Assembly (NCBI GenBank): GCA_000611775.1
Contig: KK106981.1
Span: forward strand, 5,458,927-5,522,926
DNA length: 64,000 nucleotides
Reading direction: 5' to 3'
DNA from: Umbilicaria muhlenbergii
Taxonomy: Eukaryota > Ascomycota > Lecanoromycetes > Umbilicariales > Umbilicariaceae
Below the pieces are notes generated by a model, which made no database searches, was not told the DNA's origin, and saw nothing but the letters and a program-made list of their open reading frames with translations. This document shows positions 10,623-19,827 of this stretch, piece after piece (position 1 is the first letter of the stretch; each line of letters starts with the position of its first letter). A program made the translations under genes and the position numbers.

Positions 10623-12757
10623 CTATGCCGGCATGCCATTCGTCGCCTCTTCACTTTTGGTCCTTGAACTCCCTGCTTCCTCGCCCACGCCGCTTTCTAC
10701 TCTGGCTTCGTTCTGCTTTTCCGCCCTTTTCTCCTCTTCTCTCTCTCTACTAATCTGTTTGATATTCAACCATTCCATCCCGCACGCCGTCGGTACCGAT
10801 ACGCAGATGACAACTAACAAAAAGACGTTGACACGCGAGACTGCCAGAGCCCATGCCTCTCTCAGACCTTGCAACACGCTTGCTGATGTCGTCAATGATG
10901 TCAGGTCCAATGGACCAGCGATCACAACAGTGTCAGCAGACACACTGGGCGCCAGCGCAGGCACATACGAGTGCAAAGACGCAATCAGAACAGCATTACC
11001 GATCGGAACTCCGAGAGAGCTGCGAAAAGTCAGTGTATGAAGGAAGAGCTAATGAACGTCAATAGAGGAAGAGCTTACCCGCCGAGCTGACCGAAGAAGC
11101 TTGCAATGCCTACCAAACATGAGCATATTATTGGGGATTGAACGGTAGGGCAGGGCTCACCATTCGCAATAAAGATGTCATTGTCGCTAGATGAGGAGAC
11201 ACCATTAGCCTTGTCGTGAAGAGCGACTGTGAAAGATGACTCACTTCTTCATAACAGCTTGAATTGCTATATGTGGCACGTTAACACCTAAACCAAGGCC
11301 AAGGCCGGTCAAAACCATAAAGGTCGCCCATAGTGCCGTGGAGGTATAAGTATGTAGTGTTGTCAAAAGCCCTGCTCCTACTCCGCATAAGACTTGAGCG
11401 AAAAGAATCACGGGCATCTGGCAGGTAAGTCATCAGTATATTCCTTGTCAGCATAGAATAACAAGCATACATAGTGGCCTGTTGTAGTTGTAATACCGCC
11501 ACCTGCGAGGAGACCAATCATCTGTGGCACTGCAAGAGACATGTAATTGACGCCGCTTTGAAGAGGAGTATCATTCAGTGCTGCTTGAAAATAGAACGGC
11601 ATATAGTATATCGTCTGTAGCGGAGTTAGTAGATCTCCAGTCAGTCTATGACAATACTCACAATGTAAGAAGCCATGTTATCCCAAAACAAATATAATGA
11701 TCCCCAGATAACAGTTCGATTTTTTAGATAATGCAACGGGACTGTAGCATTTTCTCCAGCCTTCCACTGCCAGACTCCAAAGACAATGAACAATAAGCCA
11801 AACCCAATAAACAGCCCGATAGGCTTAGATGAGGCCCACGGAACCTCCGCACTTCCCTCTTGAAGAGCCAGAAACAGGCACGAGACTGAAGCGATAAGTA
11901 GAACCACACCCGGTACATCTAGCCTTCGAAGCTTTGTGGCTAGTGAAATTTCCCGCGTTGACCGATCAACCCCGACGAGCGTTAGGAAAAGAAGAACGAG
12001 GCCGAACACGAGGCCACCTACGGGCAGGTTTCTGCCCCACAAACGTACTTAGCTCCTGGTCAGAATAGGCATTCAGCAAGCACTTACAGCCAAAAGCACC
12101 ATCTCCAAGTGGAGTCTTGAGTCAATACTCCGCCAATAACGGGTCCGATGCTTGCGAAAAGGCCGAAGAGACTGACAACACCTCCAAGAAAGAGTGGACG
12201 CATCTCAAGTGAGCAAACATATGTCAGAATGCCGAAAGCCCCTTGAAGGAGCCCGGCGGCACCAACACCAGCAATGGCGCGGCCGGTGATAAAGGCACGA
12301 GAGGTTGGCGCAGATGCGCAAACAACAGAACCCACTGGAACGGACTCAGTCTTTGACCGTCGAGAGAAGGGGAGATAGAAAGGCAAATGGCGCGTCGCTT
12401 GGAGGAGCACGCACCTTCGAAAATCATGATAAATACCATATAAACGTACTTTGGGTTGAAGTACTTGTAGAAATTCGCGGCGGTGGGCGTTGTCGCCGTC
12501 AACATCATGGAGTACGCAGCGCCGTACCAGCCGACATCGTTGAGCGCTCGGAACTCGGTCGCGATCTTTGGCGTGGCGACGGAGATAATGGTAGCGTCGA
12601 GAGCCATGAGCGTCGTGCCAAGCATGAGCGAGATCATGATGATGGCGAGCTTGATCCCTTTGGGATATTGCTCTTCGTCGTGTCTTTCCATGGCCACCTC
12701 TGCCGGCGACAAACTGATCAAGACAGAGTCTTGGTGTTCTGGCTTTGGTTCGGCCAT
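10623..12757 (-). CDS. MFS exporter, DHA2 family with 14 membrane helices
   Basis: Proton-coupled drug or metabolite exporter. Eight exons on the minus strand (12757-12415, 12334-12088, 12031-11662, 11614-11471, 11417-11245, 11186-11161, 11109-11079, 11019-10623) keep phase and give 576 aa. Evidence: family motif LDATIISVATPKIATEF in helix 1, GAAYSMMLTA, the motif-C-like region GPVIGGVLTQ, TWRWCFWLNLPVGG, and GNAVLIASL. The C-terminus is a charged cytoplasmic tail. It lies between the two cyclase genes and shares a 1.2-kb upstream region with the short cyclase, so a role in exporting the diterpenoid is likely, as the PbTP transporter does in the Phoma betae aphidicolin cluster. Unusually short exons of 26 and 31 bases were accepted because each restores phase and conserved residues. 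Confidence 0.88.
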
Positions 12758-13951
12758 CTGTTATGTTTGCGGCTTGAGAAAGGAGCGACACGTCGTGCAC
12801 TTGTTCAGGAGCTGAGATTCAGGAAAGATACCACGGTTGGGGTACGGGGGGAGGGGCTGCGGGTAGGCGGCAGCGGGCCGGCCTCCATGGTAGGAATCTG
12901 GGCCCCTCAGGCAGAGGACAAAGGCCAAAACTCAGGTAGTACGGAGCCGTACACCATAAAGGATGATTCGCGCCTCAGTACTGCATGTGTGACTGCATGC
13001 ATGTCATCACTCCTCATCCTCCGGCCCCACAAGGCAGGTGCCTTGCTGTTGCCGCCGCCCCGACCCCCGCTGCACCGGCGGGAAATTCACACCTCTGCTC
13101 TATCTCTGCTATATCTCTAAAAGCTCCTTCAGCCCAGCTACACGTGACGCATAAGGCGCGAGTCATCACTTATGGTGTACGGCTCCGTAGTACCATTGAG
13201 CTAGTACCATCAAGGTAGTACTATCAAGGTAGCGACAGTAAGGTAAGCACTTAGCGCCTGTCCTGCAAGACTTCTGGATCAGCGCTGCTGACATTGGTCA
13301 AAGTGGCAGGGGTGTTCGCGATCCCAGCATCAGCTGGTGGTGGGTTGCACTTTTAAGGTTCCTGTAACTCCGTACAGAACTACACCTCTGGACTTTGGTT
13401 TCGGGCGAGAAGATGCACGGCATCCAAGTAGCCACAAAGAACCCTTGGCCATCCTATATCATTCGGGAGTGTGGGACAACGATCGGCTTTGGATGGTGCG
13501 CCTTCCTCGCCTGGCTGGGGCTGCTCGGCCACCTACCTGTACCTGCCAGGCGGGCTCGCGCAGGGCGTCGCCGCAATAATTTACACGTTTCAAACGAAAT
13601 CAATTACAGACCCGGTACCATCTCCTCCCCTACCCGAGCTCATTTGAGGCGGAACATATGAAAGAACACTGTTATCGGTCTGGATGCCCCGGAAGCGGTG
13701 AAGCTCGAGATGTGTGGGTTAAAATCACCGAGTAAGTGGGTGGGGGCTTCCTGGACGGGTGTTTTGGGGCTACTTCTTAAGGCGACTGCCATCGATCTCC
13801 GTCGGTCTCAGCTTCTTCCTCCTTTCGAGTGTAGAGTTGGAGGCCGTTGATGTAAGGTCTAGGCTCTTTCGTAACACTATTGAATCTTTCGTCTTTGCCT
13901 CGGCTTGCCTATTCTGCATGCATTTCCAGTTGAAGCGAGAATACCAACGCC
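12758..13951. promoter_or_regulatory. Divergent promoter region of exporter and short cyclase
   Basis: The only upstream DNA for both the exporter (minus) and the 608-aa cyclase (plus), so co-regulation is plausible. It contains a 260-bp inverted-repeat element (12935-13194) followed by short direct repeats of AGTAC(C/T)ATCAAGGTAG at about 13190-13245. No clear TATA box was identified. There is no credible gene in it. Confidence 0.6.
12935..13194. mobile_element. 260-bp MITE-like element with 25-bp terminal inverted repeats
   Basis: Left end 12935-12959 begins GGTAGTACGGAGCCGTACAC and continues CATAA; the right end 13170-13194 is its reverse complement except for one base (G/C at position 5). 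The inner 210 bp show no reading frame and no internal repeats. No target duplication was clear. Each arm contains GTACGG-AG-CCGTAC, an inverted CGG pair. Confidence 0.8.
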
Positions 13952-15963
13952 ATGGCCGTTGACTCCCATCCACGCATCGACGCTCTGCTTGCCAGCTTGT
14001 TCGATGTCTACGATCATCGTTATGGCCTCGGCGCCATGACCTGCAGTGTTTACGACACCGCCTGGGTCGCAAACGTCACGAAGACTGTCGCCGGCATTCC
14101 ACAGTACCTATTTCCATCTTCATTCTTGTTTGTTCTAGATGCCCAGCTTCCGAATGGCTCTTGGAGCGCCCACTATTACCCCGAGGACGCTACCCAGATC
14201 TCCCATGCTTCATCAAATGCTTCATCTAACCTCTCGGATTCTATTTTGTCAACCATGGCCGCCCTGTATACCCTCAACCTTCATGCCGTGTCTCCGCATC
14301 AGATCCATCCAGCTCGCCTTCCTGCTCCATCCCTCTCTGCCCGCATCGTTCGGGCTGCCGCCAGCCTGGAAAGTATGTTACGCATATGGCGCACAGACAC
14401 TTGCAACGCTGTGGGCTTCGAGATTCTTGCCCCGGCATTGCTCGACCTCCTCGCTACGCAGGGCCATACCTTCGATTTCCCTGACTGCGCAACAGTGCTC
14501 AACATCCGCGCGGCTAAGATGCAGCACGTACGACCTGCGATGCTGTACGCAATAGCTCCGGCAGCACTACTGCACAGTCTGGAAGCGTTCCATGGATGGA
14601 CCGCTGAGGACTTCGACGTGAGGAAGGTGAAGCATCACATGGTCCGAGGAAGTATGATGGCAAGCCCAGCCGCAACAGCATCATACTTGATGAAGACGCC
14701 CGAGTGGGACGACGAGGCAGAGGCGTATCTTAGATTGGTCATCGAGTGTGGAGATGGAAAAGGAAGGGGAGGAGTACCCAGTGCATGGCCTTCAACTAAC
14801 TTTGAGATAATCTGGGTAAGGTGGGAACAATAGGCTTATTGTGGGCCAACTTGGCTAAAATGATTTCTAAGGTCGCATCAACGCTCTTGGAAGTCGGGTT
14901 GTGGGCGCAGAATGACAGTGGAGCCCGGCGCGAGCTTGTATCAGAAATCATCGACGACGCCAGAAAAACAAGTGGAGGACTTGTAGGATTTAGTAATGTT
15001 TTCAAGTTTCTAAGCATCGAACACGCGTTGACACAAACCAGCTCCGGGCATTGAGCCTGATCTCGATGACAGCGCCAAAGCATCAATCATTCTCAGTCTC
15101 TCCGGGAAGCAAGGATTCTCGAAGGCTATTGTCGAGAACTTTGATGCACCAAAATGCTTGAAAACATATCGTGCAGAAAGAGACCCGAGTATCAGTGCCA
15201 ATTGCAACGCGCTTCTCAGTATCATTCTCGATAAAGAAGATTATTCATCAAAAAGAGCGGCGATCGAGAAAATTACCAATTTCATCTGTGATAGCTGGAT
15301 AGATACCCAAGGTATCATCAATGATAAATGGGTAAGTCATTTCTGCTGAAGCTACTTCTTATGATCTGCTTTCATGTTCCGAAAGCTAACACTATGCCTC
15401 ATTGGCTAAAGAACCTATCACCTCTCTATCCCGCCATGCTAATGGCACGCTCTCTGACTGAGCTGCTACGTATATGTAATACAGGCAAACATCCCCAAAT
15501 AGCAAGAGGTTTGCTTGTCGAAAAGGTGGTACCTGTCCTGCTCAAAAGTTTGGTACGTACGCTGCAGTCTCAGCAATCCGATGGATCATGGGGCCGTGTA
15601 GGCCCACGTGAAGAGACAGCATATGCAATCCTTACACTAGCAAGCCTGCTTTCTCTACCATTGGCACAGGCCGTGCGTGGCGAAACAATACTTGCGCTGC
15701 AACGAGGCCGAAACACCCTTTCGAGTATGGAGGGTCGGAAGCCCGAATACTTATGGATTGAAAAGGTCACGTACGGATCGAGGTATCTAGCGGAAACCTA
15801 TGTCGCAGCAGCGATGTTTGTGAGCGTTGATAAGTCGGTCGAACATGGAATCAAGGAGTTCCGTCATGTCGAGGTGTGTAAAGAGGAGACATTAGCATCG
15901 CATTTTGATAAGTACAGGGTTGATGAACTCGCGGCGCTACAGAATGGTACGATGATCAGCTAA
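13952..15963 (+). CDS. Monofunctional class II diterpene cyclase (copalyl diphosphate synthase-like), lacking the class I domain
   Basis: Exons 13952-14815, 14872-14992, 15042-15331 and 15412-15963 give 608 aa. The N-terminal half matches fungal CPS/KS: YDTAWVANV, NGSWS, HSLEAFHGW, RGSMMASPAATASYL, WDDEAEAYLR. Exon 3 contains the class II acid motif PDLDDSAKA (DLDD at 335-338). The beta-domain repeat SDGSWG and EETAYAI follow, then YLWIEKVTYGSRYLAETY, and the protein stops where the class I alpha domain would begin; no DEYME-like or NSE motif is present in or downstream of it. All three introns match the long cyclase in position and phase. Expected reaction: GGPP to a bicyclic copalyl-type diphosphate. 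I judge it an intact gene because the frame is open and the class II site conserved, but decay of a longer gene is possible. Confidence 0.87.
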
Positions 15964-17866
15964 GAGCCGATGAGGATTCACAAAGCAATACCGGAACATT
16001 ATGGAGATGAGATAGCCGGCAGCGAGGCCTTCAGTACCATATAGCATGGAAAATTAGAATCACTTTAACTGTCTTCTCCTGCTTGGAAACAGTATTTGAG
16101 ATAAGGAGGGCAAGTTGCAAGAATTGGATTATCGTTGCCAAGTAAAATCCTCGATCCATCATAAATGTAACGGAGAATGTCTAAAGCAAAATTCAAAATT
16201 ACCCGAATAACCCCCAAAACTTCTAAAGTTCTCGTTTGACCCCTAATGTTCTATAGAGATGTTTTCACCGCGCATTTCGGGCCCAATTTCATGCGTTAAT
16301 TTTATGTTTCAGGTTGTTTAGAAAGCCCCCTGAATTGACTACAATTTACAGCCCACTCCTCGCCTCGCCGTGCTTGTTTCCTTCGTGGACTTTTGACTTA
16401 CCGTGTCATAGACTCAGCCCTTGGACGCCGCCTTGCTGTCTCTGCCCCCTCCGCTGCCCCTGCTGTCGCCCCCATGCCGCTCCGCCCCCCATCCTCAAGA
16501 CCTTGTCCCACAGCTGGGAGGTCTCCTGCATCTTCGATGCCTGAATCTGGGGCTTCGCCTTGGGCCGCCGCCGCCCTCACAGAGGGTCTCGTCACGCGGC
16601 CTGATCAAGTCATCGCTCGAGGGTGTTGAGGGGGAAGGTGAGAGGGTGAATTACTGTTGTCTGAGATGGAATTTGTGATCTTCTCAGCTCAGGGAGAGGT
16701 GCTGCCAGTCTGCAGAGAAGGCTGAGAGTAGTGAAGAATGCTGTATTAGAGGATGTTTTTGAACAGACTCTGATTTGCTGATAGAGGTGACTCAACTGAG
16801 TCATGACTTTGTCTTATGATCTTGTTGAACTGCTCCTCTGAGAGAAGGTTTTCTGTTAGCTCAGCACGAATTCTTCATCAACAAACTGCATCAGCAGCAG
16901 CTGTCTGAGGGTTGATAATCTTCTCTCCTTGATGAATTGTTTTTGCTGTGACTTATTTCTGACTGTGAGAAAAGTCTGTGATCTCCTTCATCATGAAAAG
17001 AAAATAAGCCTCATTAAAGTTCTTTTTTATGAATAACTGAGCAGATAGTTTCTTTGCCTCTTTATCTTTCTCATTGTCTTTTTTGTCATCAATTGCAACA
17101 GTAGAGAGTTATTTTAAACATTTACTGTAAAAGTAACTTGAGTGAATTTGAAGCTTGAATCATTATCACTTGTGACAATTATATGTTTTATTCTTTTCTG
17201 AGAATTACATCCAGTGTTACTGCGCTATAATCAAATATCTTAAATATTCCTGAGTCTGCTTATTGATATATATAAATGCCTGCGCACGGAGAGGCGTCTC
17301 CAAAGACTGAGAGTGAGAGAGTTCACCCTTTCAAGGCGTACGCCTGCCCAAATGCCTATGTGACCGGTGATGGGCTAATCCACGCGTGAGATTCCCGCGA
17401 CGATAAGGGCTGTGGATGTCAAAGCTCGTTGATCACTACAAGTTAAATATATTGCTGAGGCGTAATATCGAGAACATTTGCAGTGATATCATCACTGTTT
17501 AGTGCGGCTTGTAATTATTATTATTATTTTTACTATTATTTTTCTTGGGTTACTTGGGGTACTGATTCAGAGTTCGTCAAGAGGTTTGAGGCAGTGGTTA
17601 GGACGGTACATCCGTGTTCTAAAATGTGAGGAAATGAAGGAACAGATAGTTGTGGTAGAGGTAGCTTTCTGATACGTTGTTTCCAGTCCAAAGGCAGTGA
17701 GGACAGCGTCCAGGTATTTTGAGGCATTATGCGCTTCATGAGCGAAATATGATCAGTGCAGAACTTTCCACATCATGCTCTATGATAGTGTACAAATGTG
17801 AGGTGTTTTGTTTGATAAATTAATATCATGCCTCCCTGATTGTTTCTATCATTTGTCACGCAGCAT
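15964..17866. other. Long gene-poor stretch with decayed repeat DNA
   Basis: 15964-16330 includes short words repeated in many fungal repeats (AATAACCCCCAAAACTTC) and no gene. 16380-16620 is GC- and CpG-rich with an open frame of low-complexity Pro/Ser/Ala composition that I do not recognise. 16621-17280 is a CpG-depleted block described separately. 17280-17866 is AT-rich, with a (TTA)n-like run near 17515-17545 and no gene. Confidence 0.5.
16621..17280. repeat. CpG-depleted, mutation-scarred block (probable repeat remnant)
   Basis: Across these 660 bases I find only two CG dinucleotides (near 16867 and 17223), while TG and CA are abundant. The DNA directly to the left is dense in CG, so the boundary near 16620 is sharp. 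The minus strand has short open fragments broken by stops but I cannot name a family. Selective loss of CpG points to methylation-linked or repeat-induced C-to-T change of an element. Family unknown. Confidence 0.6.
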
Positions 17867-18652
17867 TCATCTCCACATCATGATAACTGCGACGACAGCA
17901 ACACTCCCGGCGATAATCTCAGCCCATCTAATTAGACCCCTTTGCACATGCTTCTTAGCAAAGGTATCAATTGCATCCCCATCATTGATCTGTGGGAACG
18001 GAACTCCGTCCGGTACCTCCTTGTCCAGCGCCTTGCATAACGGCTTCCAGCCATCTTTCACATTGAAGAAAACCAGCCGATCCTCGGGCACGGTTCTCTT
18101 CAGCCAGGCGATGTGTCGGTCATACGTCAGCGTGGTGAGCGGCTCCCTCTCGCCGTACAGCTCGATCCACGCGTCACGCAGCACATTGATGTAGTCGACA
18201 AAGTAACGCAGCGCCGGCAGCGGGAAGAGCACGAAGCGCAGGAACCACATAGTCGCGGCGTTACTGACGCCTCCAATGCTCTTCTCCCACGACTTGGAGT
18301 CGCGAACCGTGCAGACGACTTTGGCGTCGGGATACAGCTCCATCAGCTCCGGCACGAGTCCTGAGGCTGGCGCGTCGGTAGTGGCGGCGAAGCCGTCGAG
18401 TCGGCTCGCCATAAGATCGAGGATGAGGCGTTTGTCCGAGTCGTTCCTTGCCGGCCAGTGCGAGAGCACTTTGATCCACGATTTGATCTCGATTTCGGGG
18501 CCTAGCGTGGTTTGGGTGCCGCCGTGGTACACGGGGCCGTCGAGGAGGATCTCCAGCGCGCGGCTGAACGAGGCGGTTCCCGTGCGAGAGAGACCGGCGC
18601 CGATGACCTGAAGTTTGGTCCCGGGTTTCGGTACGGAGGCTTGTTGGCCCAT
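17867..18652 (-). CDS. P-loop sulfotransferase-like protein (Sulfotransfer_4 type)
   Basis: Single-exon 261-aa protein. The N-terminal P-loop GAGLSRTGTASFSRALEIL binds the 5'-phosphosulfate of PAPS in sulfotransferases, and CTVRDSKSWEKS fits the 3'-phosphate site. The C-terminal residues (about 238-258) form a hydrophobic helix, suggesting membrane anchoring. Fungal members are common and mostly uncharacterised; many are annotated as NAD-dependent epimerase/dehydratase by error. It is the last gene before the repeat-rich border of the accessory block, so it may or may not belong to the diterpenoid pathway. No defect seen; the start codon is well supported by the immediately following family N-terminus. 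Confidence 0.82.
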   Translation of the reverse strand: MGQQASVPKPGTKLQVIGAGLSRTGTASFSRALEILLDGPVYHGGTQTTLGPEIEIKSWIKVLSHWPARNDSDKRLILDLMASRLDGFAATTDAPASGLVPELMELYPDAKVVCTVRDSKSWEKSIGGVSNAATMWFLRFVLFPLPALRYFVDYINVLRDAWIELYGEREPLTTLTYDRHIAWLKRTVPEDRLVFFNVKDGWKPLCKALDKEVPDGVPFPQINDGDAIDTFAKKHVQRGLIRWAEIIAGSVAVVAVIMMWR

Positions 18653-19021
18653 GTTTGAGAACTATCCAACAGCACACGCCTTGAAAGATTACTTGGAGCT
18701 GGGAGGTGCGTTTCAGGCAAATGCAGTAGAATCGTGGTTGCTCAGTAATTAACTTCAGCGAGTGCTAGAAGCTGGCAATCACAATATCTGTGATCGATGA
18801 GTTTGATGTGAATAAGATATCTTCAGTTCGAACTCTGCACTAACTTAAAGATGTACTTAGAGTGAGGATTTTTATTCTGCAGTTGTGTTAATAATGCAAA
18901 ATTATAACACTTCTTACTATAAAGAAGTACGGTGCTGAATTTGTAATAATGTGAAATATATAATTTAGCTGATTTATAATTGATTTTACATTCAAAAAAG
19001 TTGGCTTTTTTTGTCATAATA

Positions 19022-19059
19022 CTGTCTCTTATACACCTCTAGATGTGTATAAGAGACAG
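19022..19059. other. Probable Nextera mate-pair junction adapter, copy 1 (artefact)
   Basis: The right half is exactly the Tn5 mosaic end AGATGTGTATAAGAGACAG, and the left half is its reverse complement with one mismatch (CACCTCT for CACATCT). Two mosaic ends back to back in this orientation form the 38-bp junction of the Illumina Nextera mate-pair kit. Not native sequence. Confidence 0.85.
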
Positions 19060-19152
19060 TGCATACTGTCTGCTTGAGCCAAAAAAGTTATTTCATTAGC
19101 TGATTTATAATTGATTTTACATTCAAAAAAGTTGGCTTTTTTTGTCATAATA

Positions 19153-19190
19153 CTGTCTCTTATACACCTCTAGATGTGTATAAGAGACAG
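19153..19190. other. Probable Nextera mate-pair junction adapter, copy 2 (artefact)
   Basis: Identical to the copy at 19022-19059, including the single mismatch, exactly 131 bases further on. Confidence 0.85.
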
Positions 19191-19424
19191 TGCATACTGT
19201 CTGCTTGAGCCAAAAAAGTTATTTCATTAGCTGATTTATAATTGATCTGACATTATTATTTCTTGTTTGTTATGCTTATCATTACTTAATACAGCCTTTA
19301 ATAATTTCACTTCATTTATATAACATATAATTCACTGTTTCACAAGCTGTTTATTATGAGGCGCTAGCGTATTGAGGCAAAAAGACCACTATGACAGGCC
19401 CCGCAGGGGTCTGGCATCCCAATA

Positions 19425-19827
19425 ACGTATCCCACGGGGCAACGCCGCACTATAGGCAACGCCGCACCCCCCCCCCCCCCAACTATTGAAATTACCCATT
19501 TCTCCACCATAATTGCATGCATTCAATGGAGAAAGAAGTGCGTATTCTGAAGGCCATTGAGGCCTATAATAACGCTCTTACAAATCCAGAAAGCAGCTAG
19601 AGACACAGGCTAGGAAGTCAAAACGGCTGCAGGATAAAGAGGAGAAGCAGACTGCGAAGACTGCAGTTGTCACAGCAAAAGCAGCCTTGGAGGTGCTGAA
19701 ATGCATAGANNNNNNNNNNNNNNNNNNNNNNNNNNNNNNNNNNNNNNNNNNNNNNNNNNNNNNNNNNNNNNNNNNNNNGGGGGGGTGCGGCGTTGCCTAT
19801 AGTGCGGCGTTACCCCGTGGACTACGT
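19425..19827 (+). mobile_element. pogo/Tc1-mariner-like DNA transposon, internally deleted, nested insertion with TA target duplication
   Basis: Terminal inverted repeats of at least 48 bp start ACGTA(T/G)(C/T)CCACGGGG and differ at three positions; they run into a C-tract on the left and a G-tract on the right. TA duplications flank it at 19423-19424 and 19828-19829. From ATG 19526 a frame starts MEKEVRILKAIEAYNNALTN, like the start of Fot1/pogo transposases. It then shifts frame into a lysine- and alanine-rich helix (KQLETQARKSKRLQDKEEK), like the end of such a protein, so the middle, with the DDE catalytic core, is missing. 69 N interrupt it at 19710-19778. It cannot move on its own. Confidence 0.75.
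19710..19778. other. Assembly gap (69 N)
   Basis: A run of N lies inside the nested transposon, just before its right-hand G-tract. Homopolymer tracts and the inverted repeats explain why assembly stopped here. Confidence 1.

Larger units (their letters stand above)
18965..19248. repeat. 131-bp tandem duplication (about 2.15 copies)
   Basis: TTAGCTGATTTATAATTGAT recurs at 18965, 19096 and 19227. The first two copies are identical over the full 131-base period; the third runs only about 22 bases before diverging. Each full copy contains the 38-bp adapter-like palindrome, so the duplication is more likely an assembly product than a natural satellite. Confidence 0.85.

Noticed and set aside
16393-16629. 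78-codon Pro/Ala/Ser-rich frame as a gene
   Set aside because: Low complexity, overlapping frames on both strands, no splice or family support, and adjacent to decayed repeat DNA.
18965-19248. Natural satellite or origin-like tandem repeat
   Set aside because: Each unit contains a sequencing-library adapter, so an artefact is the better explanation.
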